DNA of 64,000 bases, taken from contig CM060983.1 of the NCBI GenBank assembly GCA_030765065.1, forward strand, positions 51,582,067-51,646,066. The letters are read 5' to 3'. Each line of letters opens with the position of its first letter. The first letter of the stretch is position 1. The notes under the pieces were generated by a model. The model ran no database searches. It was not told the DNA's origin and worked only from the letters and a program-made list of their open reading frames with translations. The DNA comes from Deroplatys truncata. Its lineage: Eukaryota > Arthropoda > Insecta > Mantodea > Mantidae. Below, piece after piece: positions 21,957 to 33,587 of this stretch. The translations under genes and the position numbers were made by a program.

Positions 21957-23806
21957 TTTACTTTCTCTACTACGTATAGTAAGTAGGGGAAGTATTGTAT
22001 TCCACCCAAAAATTCGATAACGAGATTTTACCGGAAATATAAGTTTTGGGACCTCCTGAATCCAAAAAAATCTGATGTGTTACACTCACATGACTTTCTC
22101 TACTCTTGTACAATCTATTTTTACAAACGCCTATTCTCCATATGCTTTATGTTAATCGAGATATCGAGATGTCAATCTTATTGCTAATTTTCTTGTAGAT
22201 GCAAGGGGAATATGGTAGCTTTTAAGCGATGGTCAAATATTTTAACGCTGGTTGCTATGTGTCGAATTCCATTCTCTTTGCAAGTCCAGGACATAAAAAA
22301 ATGAATAACGAATTTGAGAAAAAGTATAAGTATTGGAAAATTTAAGGGAATAACAAGCAATATCTCGAAAACGGTTCACTCAACAAAAGAAATGTATATA
22401 ACATAAGTTGTGTATTTTAACGAGATCAACATTTTTTGTGTAGTAAAAGTTTGTCTATCTCTTATGGTTTACCAGTTATGCAAAAGTCGTTCACAATGAA
22501 GAATACTTTTGGAGACATTCCCAGAAAATTCGAGATATACATTTCATTTCTCATGGCATTATCTTAAACATATGATATTTTAAACAAAATCGTTAGAGCC
22601 ATTTTTGAGAAAATTAAAATTTTCGAAAAATGTTCCATGTAAAGGGTAGTCTGGGGTGGGGGGATTTTCTTGAAAACCTTCGTGTCGCATCTCTGGAAGA
22701 TACTGAACCTAAATACCAAGTTTGGTGTTTATCCGACTGTTCGTTTTTGAGTTATGCTGTTCACACACACACAGACACACACACAGACACACACACATAC
22801 AGACACACAGACACACACACGGACATGTTTCCAAAAATGCTTTTTTTGGATTCAGGAGGTCTCAAAACATGTATTTCCGGTGAAATCTCGGTATCGAATT
22901 TTTGGGTGGAATGCAATACTTCCCCTACTTACTATACGTAGTAGAGAAAGTAAAAAATCATTTTTGGAAACATGTCTGTGTGTGTGTGTGTCTGTGTACA
23001 GCATAACTCAGAAACGAACAGTCGGATAAACACCAAACTTGGTGTTTAGGTTCAGTATCTTCCAGAGATGCGACACGAAGGTTTTCAAGAAAATACCCCC
23101 ACCCCAGATTACCCTTTACATGGAACATTTTTCGAAAATTTTAATTTTCTCAAAAATGGCTCTAACGATTTTGATTAAAATATCATATGTTTAAGATATT
23201 TTCATGACAAATAAAATGTATATCTTGAATTTTCTGGGAATGTCTCCAAAAGTATTCTTCATTGTGAACGACTTTTGCATAACTGGTAAACCATAAGAGA
23301 TAGACAACATTTTACTACACAAAAAATGTAGATCGTGTTAAAATACACAATTTATGTCATATGCATTTTTTTTGTTGAGTGATCCATTTTGGAGACATTG
23401 CTTGTTATTCCCTTAAATTTTTCTATACTTACATTCTCAAATGGGAATTCGTTATTCATTTTATTGCCTTGCATATGCAAAGAGTATTAATCTGTGGCAA
23501 AGAGAATGGTACTGCATCTAACAACCAGCTATTAAGAGATATATCTATGCTTAAAGGCTACTGTATTTCTATATTGCCCTTGCAATTACAAAACAAGGGG
23601 AACATAGTAGGCCTTAAGCGAATAGTCAAATATTTTTAGAACTGGTGGCTATGTGTAAAATGTAATTCTCTTTGCATGTCAAAAGATCGTTTCTGCAAAT
23701 GTTTATCTCAATTAATATGAAATAGATGGAGCGTAAGAGTTTGTAAAAACAGTTTGTACAAGAGTAGAGAAAGTCATGTGAGCGTAACACATCAGATTTT
23801 TAGTAT
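21957..23806 (-). repeat. Family H copy split by another H copy
   Basis: The first part, 21957-22070, ends CCTGAATCCAAAAAAA. It resumes at 22952 with AAAAAATCATTTTTGGAAAC and finishes at GTCATGTGAGCGTAACACAT near 23800. Joined length is about 970 bp. Resumption at the expected base shows clean insertion of the inner copy. Confidence 0.88.
22071..22951 (+). repeat. Family H, complete copy nested in H (reference copy)
   Basis: Starts TCTGATGTGTTACACTCACA, with ACTTTCTCTACT 23 bases in. The body keeps the GTTAGAGCCATTTTTGAGAA block and a CA microsatellite (22766-22820). Near the end CTACTTACTATACGTAGTAG can form a hairpin, and the last 12 bases AGTAGAGAAAGT complement the internal start motif. 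881 bp. Flanked by A-runs (22064-22070 and 22952-22957). The short open frames in it follow the microsatellite and are not conserved as a protein. Confidence 0.9.
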
Positions 23807-24090
23807 AGTACGTTTTCGTCTAACATTTACAGTTATACAAGATTATACAACATTCCTTCGGAATGAAGCGAACTTCACAAGCTATTCCCAGAAAATTCAA
23901 GATATATGTTTTATTTGGCATGTAAATCTCTTTATTACTGTATGGTACTTTAATAAAAATGCTAAGCCATTTTTGAGAAAACCAAAAATTTCGAAAAATG
24001 GTCCATATAAAGGGAAGGTGCTGAACTTAAATAGGAAGTTCAGTGTTTAACTGTCTTTTCGTTTATGTGTTATGCTGTTCGCAAAACCCA

Positions 24091-24143
<53 letters not shown>

Positions 24144-24278
24144 GGGCGTTTTCTAAAAATGCTTCTTTTGGGTTCAACGGACCTCAATACATATGTTTCG
24201 GGTGAAATCTTGACATAGAATATTTTAAAGGAAGCAATACTTCACATACTTACTGTTAGTAATAGAGAAAGTAAAAAA
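23807..24278 (+). repeat. Family H, hairpin-side half
   Basis: Begins at the AGTACGTTTTCGTCTAACA region and ends CTGTTAGTAATAGAGAAAGT. The CA tract 24091-24142 has about 26 uninterrupted units, the longest in the window. Confidence 0.75.
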
Positions 24279-24294
24279 AATATTTAAAATACAG

Positions 24295-24678
24295 ATTAAA
24301 TTAATGAGGCGGCGCCGTGGCCGAGTAGTTAGACCGCTCGCCTCCCACCGAGGCGGCCCGGGTTCAATCCCAGGGACCTGCATGTGGGATTTGTGGTGGA
24401 CGAAGCGGCGTCTGGGCGGGTTTTCTCCGGGTTCTCCGGTTTCCACCGCCATTCATTCCACCAATTGCTCCATTATCACCTTTCCTTTCATCCATTTCAC
24501 CAACATTTCGTTTCATCTACTTCCTTCATCCCATACCAGGCATCGGGCTGATCACCCATGAGTGTCTGCTCCTCGACGGGCCTCTGACCCCAGGCACCCG
24601 CTTGTAAGTCCTGGGGGGTGTAAGTCCTACATAAGAGGAGGGTAAACAGATAATGAATGAATGAAATTAAATTAATGA
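24295..24678 (+). mobile_element. SINE A, intact copy with perfect duplication
   Basis: The element is 24308-24665, flanked by the perfect 13-bp repeat ATTAAATTAATGA at 24295-24307 and 24666-24678. Head: GTGGCCGAGTAGTTAGACC (A box) and CGGGTTCAATCCC (B box). Body: GGCGGGTTTTCTCCGG. The tail is a short AATG repeat. This is the expected product of LINE-driven retroposition of a Pol III transcript. Confidence 0.93.
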
Positions 24679-24789
24679 CAAAATTCCATTATGACTACAC
24701 AAAAAACTAAAATGTCAATTTTGGTCCTTTGCTTCGTATATTTTTCTCTTTTTATTCCATTTCTACCCCACCTTTAACTACATTGGCCT

Positions 24790-25026
24790 TTCCTTTGGAA
24801 CTTATTGCGTATTGGTAATGGTGTTAACTCGATTCTCTTATCGTTTGGGTTTCTTGCACTTTTGGGGTTTTAATCATTAGATCACACACACATTAACGCT
24901 CTCATCCATACTTCCAGACTCTGGGGAGAACAGAGAATAATCTTGGCTAGAGAAAAACTCCCACCCCCAGCCGGGAATCGAACCCGGGACCCCTCCCACA
25001 GCAGGCAAGTGCTGAGCTACGGGGCC
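24790..25026 (-). mobile_element. SINE C, antisense
   Basis: From 25026 on the minus strand: GGCCCCGTAGCTCAGCACTT (A box region), GGTCCCGGGTTCGATTCCCG (B box), then CAGAGTCTGGAAGTATGGAT shared with 15370-15609. A few bases of the D-arm region are missing compared with the other copy. Confidence 0.8.
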
Positions 25027-25028
25027 AG

Positions 25029-26572
25029 TTCACTCCATCTTGTAGGCAAGCATCTTAAAAATTTAATGAAAGCTATTTGAAAACGCCGACAAAGATTTAA
25101 TACTTTCCTTAGCAACAGACTCCGACGTATTTCAGTGTTCTGCACTTCTGCTATGCTACAATATTTAATTAATTAAATGAATATTGTGGCTCCTATAGCA
25201 ACGTATTTGCTAGTTTACAGAATAAGCTCCAAGCTACGTGTTTAAACAAACCCTGCATGTAATTTCAAACGGTTCGTATTGATTCCTGTGCAATGAATCA
25301 TGTTGCTACAAAACAATAAAACAGCTAATTTGTTGTTCTGATGTCCCTTCCGCTCCATTTATTGCTCCATTTTCTGAGTAAAATGAAACCTATGAGTTTG
25401 AAGTTGAAATTTCTGCCCGGAGAACAAAAAACGAGAGGGGATGGAAATAATGAGCTTTCTAAATCCAGGTGATTTGCTGCTCTGCCTGGCGAATGATAAT
25501 TATATATGTATCCAGACAAAGCATTAGCTTTACTTTTTATGTCAGATTAATGTTCGCTTCTATCAAATGTTGTACAAGGGTATCGTTGCTTTTCATGTAA
25601 TAGTAATCTCTTTGTTGCTAAAACAACAATGCTAGAAGGACAAAAACAACTACACAGATTTATCCTACGTTATTTTAAACCTAGCTGCAATTGCTTTTAA
25701 AAAGACATTGCTCACCCTTACTGTTTTTATTCCTTATGAATTTTTAATTTCGACTTTGCTGTGATAAATATCCGAAACGTATTTTAGTACTCTTTAATAA
25801 CGATAATATAGTTTTGTCATATACAAAATTTAACCTTTCCACCAGCTTCATGTTAATTTTTATACCGTAATTATTGATACAGATGTAAACAATTAAGATA
25901 AAGAAATTATTGCAATAAATAATTTCCGTATATTAAATCCCTGTATAATATAATAAGCCGAGTTGAAAGATTTGTTCGGACAGAAGAAAGTAATTAGGAA
26001 GTCAGGTTAATGAAAATCATTAATATCAGCCGAGGATAGAACCATTAGCGTAAAAGGTTCCTGGAACGCAGTTAGGTTATAAGTTCAGTACGTTGAACAG
26101 TTAGGCAGGCAAATTCAGCAAAGAGAAAGGTAGGCTCGGCCGTGAAATAACATTACTGGGGAGTAAAATTAAAGGCGGAGCTAAAATTAATAAATGTTCG
26201 TGGAACTTAAATCAGAGACTTACTCTGATACCGTCACCGGTACTTACTGCTCGTGTGATAGTTTAAGCGCTTAGTGAAGCTCTTGTGCGAGCAAGATTTT
26301 GCGGCCATCGTGAGGGATCTATTCGAGCAACATTTAGGCGACTCACGACTAGTTACGTCAATAGCTTCTTTTATAGCGGAAACGGTTAATTCAAACTGTA
26401 AAATTGATACCGCACAAGTTAGCAGGTATAATAATTCAATTTCTATGTTTCGAGTGCTACGATCCATTATAAATTTCATTCGTTCCTTCAATAGCTCAAG
26501 TATTAGATCACATTAAATTTCTCAGCCTTATCCTTTCACAACCGTCCTCGCATACCCTGAGAGAAAGATTTC
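25029..26572. other. No recognisable gene or repeat
   Basis: Long AT-rich stretch. Open frames 26274-26516 (+) and 26234-26491 (-) overlap on opposite strands with no known motif. 25325-25519 (-) is likewise unassigned. Confidence 0.45.
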
Positions 26573-26731
26573 ATTGACACACACACAGACACACACACGG
26601 ACATGTTTCCAAAAATGCTTTTTTTTGTATTCAGGGATCTCAAAACATATATTTCCGGTGAAATATCGGTATCGAATTTTTGGGTGGAATACAATACTTC
26701 CCCTACTTACTATACGTAGTAGGGAAAGTAA
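26573..26731 (+). repeat. Family H, hairpin end from the CA tract
   Basis: Begins inside CACACACACAGACACACACA and runs to TACGTAGTAGGGAAAGT. It is truncated exactly at the microsatellite. Confidence 0.75.
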
Positions 26732-27592
26732 AAAATATGTGTTAAATCCACATGAATTTCTGTAACCTCTTAATTTGTTAATGAGTCTGAAAAAAATTCT
26801 TACGAAATTCTTTTTCCATCTATTTCATTTTAATCGAGACAAACCTTTGCAGAAATAGCTACATTATACATTTCGTTACAAATGCAAAGGGAACAGTGAT
26901 AGTCAAATATTTAACAACTGGACGCTATATGCTGGCTTAAAATTCCATACTCTTTCTATGACATCGCGAGAAACAACTGAATGTCGACAGGAAAAAGTAT
27001 TCAACAATTCGAACCAATAATAATGGATATGTCAGAAATGGCTGATGCTACAAAAAAAAGTAATTGGAAATGAAATGTTTGTTTTAAGGAGATCTACTTT
27101 TTCTTCAAGTACGTTTTCGTTGATCTCTTATCGCTTACCAGTTATACAAGATTATACAAAATTCCTTCCGAATGAAGAGAACTTCAAAGATTATTCCCAG
27201 AAAACTCAATATATACATTTTATTTTTCATTTAAATATCTTTAATATATGGCATTTTAATAAAAACTGTTAGTCATTTTTTGAAAATCATAGATTTCGAA
27301 AATCGTTCCATGTAAAGGATAGTTTGGGGAGGGGGATTTTATTAAAAACCTTTGTGAGGCATATCTGGAATACACTGAACTTAAGTACCTAGTTTGGTAT
27401 TTATCAGACTTTTCGTTTATGAGTTATGGGTTTACAGACACACACGCGCGCGCGCTGACCATTTTCCAAAAAAGTCTTTTTTGTTTTGTTTCAGGGAGCC
27501 TCAAAACATATTTCCGGTGAAATTTCGACATCGGATTTTTGGGTGGAATGCAATACTTCCCCTACTTACTATATGTAATACGGAAAGTAAAA
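26732..27592 (+). repeat. Family H, near-complete copy
   Basis: A degenerate start (ATGTGTTAAATCCACATGAA) follows the previous copy's A-run directly, so the two lie head to tail. Ends TATATGTAATACGGAAAGT. The CA tract has become CACACACGCGCGCGCG. Confidence 0.75.
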
Positions 27593-27599
27593 ATGTAGG

Positions 27600-27775
27600 A
27601 TAAAATGTTGGAATATCCCAACTAATATTGATAGTTCGGAAGTAGCTAATACCACAAAAAAAGTTTCGGCATAAATTCTGTGCGTTTTAGCAATACACAC
27701 ACACACACACTTTGGTGCGGTAAGTCTCTGTGTATCTCTTTTGGTTTACCAGTTATACAAACTTAATTCAGCAAG
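27600..27775 (+). repeat. Family H remnant
   Basis: AGTAGCTAATACCACAAAAA through TCTTTTGGTTTACCAGTTAT matches central H. It includes a private CA run at 27695-27710. Confidence 0.5.
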
Positions 27776-28583
27776 GGTTTAATCGGATAAAGTCGATTAC
27801 TGTGTAATATAGAAATTATTGAGTGAATGGTTTTTGTGATATCTGGAGAACATCATATTGTATCGTTTAATAATATGACGATAAGTTATCAACAAAATTT
27901 GCCCAGATAGGGTCGCTAATTACGTTTATCGCCTATTGGGGGCTATGACCTCTCGTATATGCTAATATGATTGGTCATTACTTTATCTTGTGTAAACTTT
28001 TGTGGGTATATCGTATAGAACGTTGTCCGATTAGACTTTTACAGCATAAATATAGATTCTGATGATTGACTACATGACACGATGAATACAGTGAAGATGA
28101 GATATCTCCTTAATTGTACTAAAAAATGCTGCGGACAACCAGAAAATAGATTAGAGTAATTTGGGTTCATTTCTGTGTGTTGTCATTCGCATTTTTTCCT
28201 GCTGGTCGTTCAAAGGAAGCGGTTCATTCATGAAATATTGAGGCCTGAGTAATAGGGAACACGCCTTTCCTTCGAGCTGTACAGGTAGCTAGCTAAGGTG
28301 TCTGTTTACCAGAAATTGAAACGCGGAGTCACTCAGAAGAGCGCACGCTAGCCCTTCGTTTTCTCTGAAGTTGGCAACTACTTTCTACTCATACGTTCCT
28401 CCACTCGCCAAGCATCAAGCCGACCGTTGAAAACTTCAACGCTCGAAAGCGACCCTAAATATGACTTTGAGCGAAAACCAATACAACCTCTGAGAAATAC
28501 GGCTACAAATAAAAGTTTTGAACGAGTGGAGTGTTTGTTACATGCCGAATAGATTTTTCAGGAAATACATCCTTCAGAATGTC
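27776..28583. other. No recognisable gene or repeat
   Basis: AT-rich sequence up to the AAT microsatellite. No open frame or terminal-repeat structure noted. Confidence 0.4.

Positions 28584-28632
<49 letters not shown>
28584..28632. repeat. (AAT)n microsatellite
   Basis: About 16 trinucleotide units. Confidence 0.95.
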
Positions 28633-28634
<2 letters not shown>

Positions 28635-28639
28635 CATAA

Positions 28640-28921
28640 TAATCAATAATACTGACTCTAACAAACGGTATATCCCCGCATAGTCCCCAGATGGCAGAAG
28701 CGCTGCACTTTTACCAACAAGCGACAGTGTCTTGTTCCAAACTCGTACACATTCTCGTTTGGATTCAAAGAGGTAGACTAGTGACGGATGCACGACTATA
28801 TAACTGGAAGGGAGGGAAGAAAGTAGGGGAGCATCGTTACGCAAGGAAGAATCGTTATGATGCGAAAAAACCCGAGTCAGTCCTAGTAACAGTGAACCAA
28901 GAGTATCCTAATACGACTATG
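28640..28921. other. Unassigned stretch next to a mariner
   Basis: Open frame 28691-28927 (+), 78 codons, begins MAEALHFYQQATVSCSKL and runs into the mariner end. The opposite strand is also open. No family recognised, so coding status is doubtful. Confidence 0.3.
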
Positions 28922-30208
28922 TACTAGGGCGGATCGAAAAGTAACGCACAATAAGTTTTTTCTTCCTTAGTATTGCAGCTGAAATGTTGTAATTTCACAC
29001 AGATATAGTTTGAAGCTTTCACTACAGAGGTATTTTTTGTTTCGTGTGCAGCTCTAGCGAGAGAAGCGTGAACTACACTACTAAAATGGCTCGCATGTTA
29101 CTGTCGTCCACGTGTGAAGAGCAGAGAGGTGTGTTTCGATATTTGTGGGCTAAAGGGCATAAACCGAGTGATACTCACAAGGACATGCGTGGCGTGTATG
29201 GGGATGATTGTATGGTCCGTAGCAATGTCTCCAGATGGTGTGCATACTTCCTATGGGGCCGTGTGAACCTTAGTGATTCGCCACGCTCCGGGAGGCCGGT
29301 AACACTGCAACCCCGCAGAATGTCAGAGGCGTTGAGGCGGCAAGTTTGAACGACCGGCTGTGCAACTGCGAACCTCAACGCAACAGTTCAATATTTCCTA
29401 TGGTGCAGTGTACGATATTGTTCATGACACATTGAAATTTCGTAAAGTTAGAGCTCGCTGGGTGCCTAAGAACCTGACAGAAAGCCACAAGGACCAGCGA
29501 ATGATGGCGAGCTCGGATCACCTAACGCGGTACACCGCAGAAGAGCATGCCTTTCTGAAAGGAATCGTCACTGGTGATGAGTCGTGGGCATACCACTACG
29601 CGCCCGAAACCAAACAGGCAAGTATGTAGTAGAAACATGCTGGTTCCCCAGTGAAGAAAGTGACTCAATCTGCTAGGAAAGTGCTTGTGGCGGTGTTCTG
29701 GGATATGCATGGTGTTGTATTGGTGGACTTTGCTGAACACGGAACCACTGTAAATGCTGCAGCCTACATGAAAACTTTGGTGAAGTTGCGTCGTGCCCTT
29801 CGTTAGAAACGCAACAACATGAATGCCCATGTTGCTGCTGCTGTTCATCAAAAAATCACCAAATTTGATTGGGAGGTGCTCTAGCATCCACCATACAGTC
29901 CGGATCTTGCGCCGTCAGACTTTCATCTGTTTGGTCCCATGAAGAAATTCCTGGCCAGCCAATGCTCTGCGACAAATGCGGAAGTGAAATCAGCAGTCCG
30001 CAGATGGCTATACTCCAAGGAAACGGACTTCTACCAACAGGGCAAATTGAAACTGGTATCACGATGGGAGAAATGTGTTGAGAAACTTGGTGACTATGTC
30101 GAAAAGTAGATAAAATGTGCAAGGTTATTTGGGATTTTGTTGTTGTTTTAACTATTAAACTTTTTTGTAAAAAAATGATTGTGCGTTACTTTTCGATCCG
30201 CCCTCGTA
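28922..30208 (+). mobile_element. Full-length mariner element
   Basis: The terminal repeats are nearly perfect: GGGCGGATCGAAAAGTAACG on the left (from 28927) and its complement on the right (30175-30203). TA at 28922-28923 and 30207-30208. 1287 bp. These are the best-preserved ends of the window's mariners, suggesting a relatively recent arrival. Confidence 0.93.
29086..30109 (+). pseudogene. Mariner transposase, lightly decayed
   Basis: From ATG 29086 (MARMLLSSTCEEQ) the DNA-binding domain is open to GRPVTLQPRRMSEALRRQV. A frameshift near 29340 leads to RTSTQQFNISYGAVYDIVHD, then RARWVPKNLTESHKDQR and VTGDESWAYHYAPETKQASM (first catalytic Asp). A stop follows at about 29629. The rest is readable in pieces: SARKVLVAVFWDMHGVVLVD, NAHVAAAVHQKITKFDWEVL, PPYSPDLAPSDFHLF (third Asp kept) and WEKCVEKLGDYVEK up to TAG 30107. 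The segment that should hold the second Asp (HDNA) is deleted, leaving MNAHVAAA near 29820. Four or five lesions in an otherwise complete gene; inactive. Confidence 0.92.
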
Positions 30209-30611
30209 TAAATATTTGTGAACGTACTTGGCTTATTTGCGAACGTTTAAATGAAACCTAATGTTTATGGGAAATGTAACGATCGGAGCTATTAGGTACT
30301 GAAACAAAATATGATGCGATACATTCACATCAGTTACCCTACCAACTATCAATTCACATACAGCAGTATTGGACTTGTGAGTGGAAGTCCGTGGTCTAAA
30401 TCCAGCCAGGACCGTACTCCCTGGCCGAGATTCTTCCCAGGTTTTCCTCAGTGTTCATAACTGGCAAATGCCAGAGAGGTACCCTAAACTTGGTCGGACC
30501 GTTTCTTCCAAAAACGTTTTTTCCCAATTATTATTTCATTTCACGCAAAATCAGTGTCTACCGCCTGTGGTGCCTTAATAGCAAGATCTGACGTTAAATA
30601 CTAATAAAAAG
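30209..30611. other. Spacer with a possible SINE remnant
   Basis: 30370-30480 has GGTCTAAATCC (B-box-like) and TTCTTCCCAGGTTTTCCTCA, the latter resembling the TTTTCGTGGTTTTCCTCAGT body of SINE D at 46290. Too degraded to delimit. Confidence 0.35.
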
Positions 30612-31466
30612 TCTGATGTATTACACTCACATGACTTTGTCTACTCTTGTACAAAATATTTTTACAAACGCTTATTCTCCATATGCTTCATGTTAATCGA
30701 GATGTTAATCTTATTGCTAATTTTCTTGTAGATGCAAGGGGAATATGGTAGGCTTTAAGCGATAGTCAAATATTTTAAACGCTGGTTGCTATGTGGCGCA
30801 TTCCATTCTCTTTGCATGTCCAGGACATAAAAAAAATGAATAACGAATTTGAGAAAAAGTGTAAGTATTGGAAAATTTAATGGAATAACAAGCAATATCT
30901 CAAAAACAGTTCACTCAACAAAAAAAATATATATGACATAAATTGTGTATTTTAACGCGATCTACATCTTTTGTGTAGTAAAAGTTTGTCTATCTCTTAT
31001 GGGTTACCAGTTATGCAAAAGTCGTTCACAATGAAGAATACTTTCGGAGACATTCCCAGAAAATTCGAGATATACATTTCATTTCTCATGAGAATATCTT
31101 AACATATGATATTTTAATCAAAATCGTTAGAGCCATTTTTGAGAAAATTAAACTTTTCGAAAAATGTTCCATGTAAAGGGTAGTCTGGGGTGGGGGGATT
31201 TTCTTGAAAACCTTCGTGTCGCATCTCTGGAAGATACTGAAGCTAAATACCAAGTTTGGTGTTTATCCGACTGTATGTTTCTGAGTTATGCTGTTCACAG
31301 ACACACGCGCGCACACACACACACAGGCACACATACGGACATGTTTCCAAAAATTATTTTTTTGGATTCAGGGGTCTCAAAACATATATTTCCGGTGAAA
31401 TCTCGGTATCGAATTTTTGGGTGGAATACAATACTTCCCTCTACTTACTATACATAGAAAAAGTAA
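30612..31466 (+). repeat. Family H, complete copy
   Basis: Starts TCTGATGTATTACACTCACA. The hairpin end is eroded to TTACTATACATAGAAAAAGT. The CA tract includes CACGCGCGCACACACACACA. About 855 bp. Confidence 0.85.
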
Positions 31467-31479
31467 ACATTGTAATGTC

Positions 31480-31640
31480 TTTAAAACATACAGGCTATTT
31501 AAAATAATTTGTTGTGGCATAAGCAATTTCTGAGATATCCGTTATTGGTTCCAATTGCTCATTACTTGGTCATTCTCTTAATGCCCTGTGAACATTCAGT
31601 GGTTTCTCGCGATTATGAAACTTTAAGGCTAGCTGTTCTT
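31480..31640 (-). repeat. Family H tail fragment
   Basis: ATAAGCAATTTCTGAGATAT through GTGGTTTCTCGCGATTATGA matches the subgroup of 20795-21625 without either end. Confidence 0.5.
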
Positions 31641-31649
31641 AAACATTTG

Positions 31650-33108
31650 GTCAGTTTTCTTTGGTTTCTTATTTTCTCTAGCGCGTACCTAGTAGGAGGG
31701 AAGGTATTGCATTCCACCCAAAACTTCAATACCGATATTTCAACGGAAATACATGTTTAAGGCACTCTGAATTCAAATAAGGCATTTTTAGAAAAATGTG
31801 TGTGCCTGTGAACAGCATAACTCAAAAACTAAAAGTTGGATAAACACCAAGCTTGGCATTTAGGGTCCGTATCCTTCTAAGACCTGGTCACTGCAGTAAA
31901 GACAATAAAGAAAGAATAGCTGCAGGTAATATATTTCTTTGCTTTGGCAAAAACTATGAAAACAAGATATCTGTCGAAACAAATTGAGCTACAGATCTAT
32001 AAGACAATAATTAAACATGTGATGTATGGGTGTGAAATATGGGTGATGACAGAAGGCATAAAATCATAGTAGGAAAGATGGGAAAGGAAAATGTTGAGGA
32101 AGATTTATGGATCGATAAATGATAAAGAGAGTTGACAAATATGGAATTAAATCTTCTACATAAAAGAAACCGTATATAGCAACATTTGTTAAAGCCAAAA
32201 GAATTAAATGGGTTGGGAATGTAATTAGGGTGAATCTGTTAAAAGATCTTTGAAGACAAACCTGAAGGGAAAAGAGATAGGGGAAGACTAAGATTAAGAT
32301 GGCTGGACTGTGTCGAGAGGGATTTTTATAGCATAAGGATTAGAAGATGAAGGAGAAAGGCAGAAATTGGAGAAGAACGGGCTATCATCATTAAGGAGGC
32401 GCTAGCTAGACTATAAGATCTGTTTGTTAAAGGAAGAAGGGAGAAGAAGAATCTCCCAAAGATGAGACACGAAGATTTTCAAGATAATCGGCCCATCCCA
32501 AATTACCCTTTACATGGAACTTTTTCGATAGTATTGATTTTCTACAAAATGGCTCTTTTGATTCATATATCACATATAAAAGATGTTTACATGACAAATG
32601 AAATGTATATTTTGAATTTTCTGGGAATAGCCTACGAAGTACTCTTCATTAGCAACGAATTTTATATAATCTTATATAATTGCTAGACGTTAAGCGATAG
32701 ACAAAACGTACTACACAAAAAAGTAGATCTCTTTAAAACACACAATTTATTTCAAATGAGCCTTTTTGTGGCATAACTCATTTCTGAAATATCCGTTATT
32801 AAAGGTTCGAATTTCTCATTAATTGGTCATTCTCTTAATGTTAACATTCAGTTGTTTCTCACGATGTCATGGAAACAATATGAAATTTTAAGGCCAGCAT
32901 ATAACATCCTTCTTAAAAATTTGACTATCGCTGTTCTCTTTGTATCTGTAACGAAATGTGTAATTAGCTGCTTCTCCAAGTATTTATTTGGATTAAAATG
33001 TAGAAGATAGAAAAATAAGCTTTCGTAAGAGTAGTTTGCATACCCACTAATAAACGATAGAGGGTAGAGAAAGCAATGTGAATGTATGACGTCAGATTAT
33101 TTAACTTC
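31650..33108 (-). repeat. Family H copy interrupted by a LINE fragment
   Basis: Starts TATTTTCTCTAGCGCGTACC and runs to about 31885 (CTTGGCATTTAGGGTCCGTA), then stops. It resumes at about 32456 with CAAAGATGAGACACGAAG and ends GGTAGAGAAAGCAATGTGAA near 33090. The gap is exactly occupied by RT-derived sequence. Confidence 0.75.
31886..32455 (+). pseudogene. LINE reverse transcriptase C-terminal fragment
   Basis: In shifting frames this reads KERIAAGN, LQIYKTIIKHVMYGCEIWVM (the CEIW motif downstream of RT domains in RTE/CR1-type LINEs), ERKMLRKIYGSIND, FVKAKRIKWVGNVI, EGKRDRGRLRLRWLD and IIKEALARL. This is the region after the polymerase core in endonuclease-type non-LTR elements. The catalytic core itself is absent, as expected for 5' truncation. 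Multiple stops. Inserted in a family H copy. The clade is uncertain (RTE-like is my best guess). Confidence 0.75.
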
Positions 33109-33494
33109 ATTCACTCAGAGTTCTTGCTGAAAATTTGAACAAGATTGGTTTCAAACTACATCGTATGGAATATTATGTAAGAAAAATTAAACTCGCGTAA
33201 AAGGCATTGAAAGTATATACAGGCCATTAGGGCGAGTGCTATTGTGTGTTTAAATAATCACATGTTGAAGCTTTTATAGGCTCTCAGAGCAAAAGTCATA
33301 GTATGTAATTGAAGCTGGAGGTTCAAAGTATTTTTGGAAATAAAAACTAAGTTTTTGAAAATGTTGTCCAATGGGTACCCATAAACAGCGTTTGCGATAA
33401 TGGGTCATAAATAGGGCAGATTTTACGTTGACAAGATAGGGCTTTCAATTACTCCTTAACTCTAAATAAGGACTCCCCTAAATGAATAATATGA
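33109..33494. other. No gene or repeat recognised
   Basis: Unique-looking AT-rich spacer between H copies. Confidence 0.4.
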
Positions 33495-33587
33495 GATTTT
33501 TTACATTCACATGATTTTCTCTACTCTATCGGTTATTAGTAGATATGCAAATTATTCTTATAGAGTTTGTTTTCCTGTCTACTTCAT
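33495..33587 (+). repeat. Family H, start fragment
   Basis: TTTTACATTCACATGATTTTCTCTACTC plus 60 bases. Cut where an opposite copy begins. Confidence 0.55.

Noticed and set aside
22630-22941. Recurrent open frames with HTHTDTHT stretches, also near 10395, 31164, 33659 and 49864
   Set aside because: They are translations of the family H microsatellite and its flanks. They appear in several frames and both strands and break freely between copies, so no protein is being conserved.
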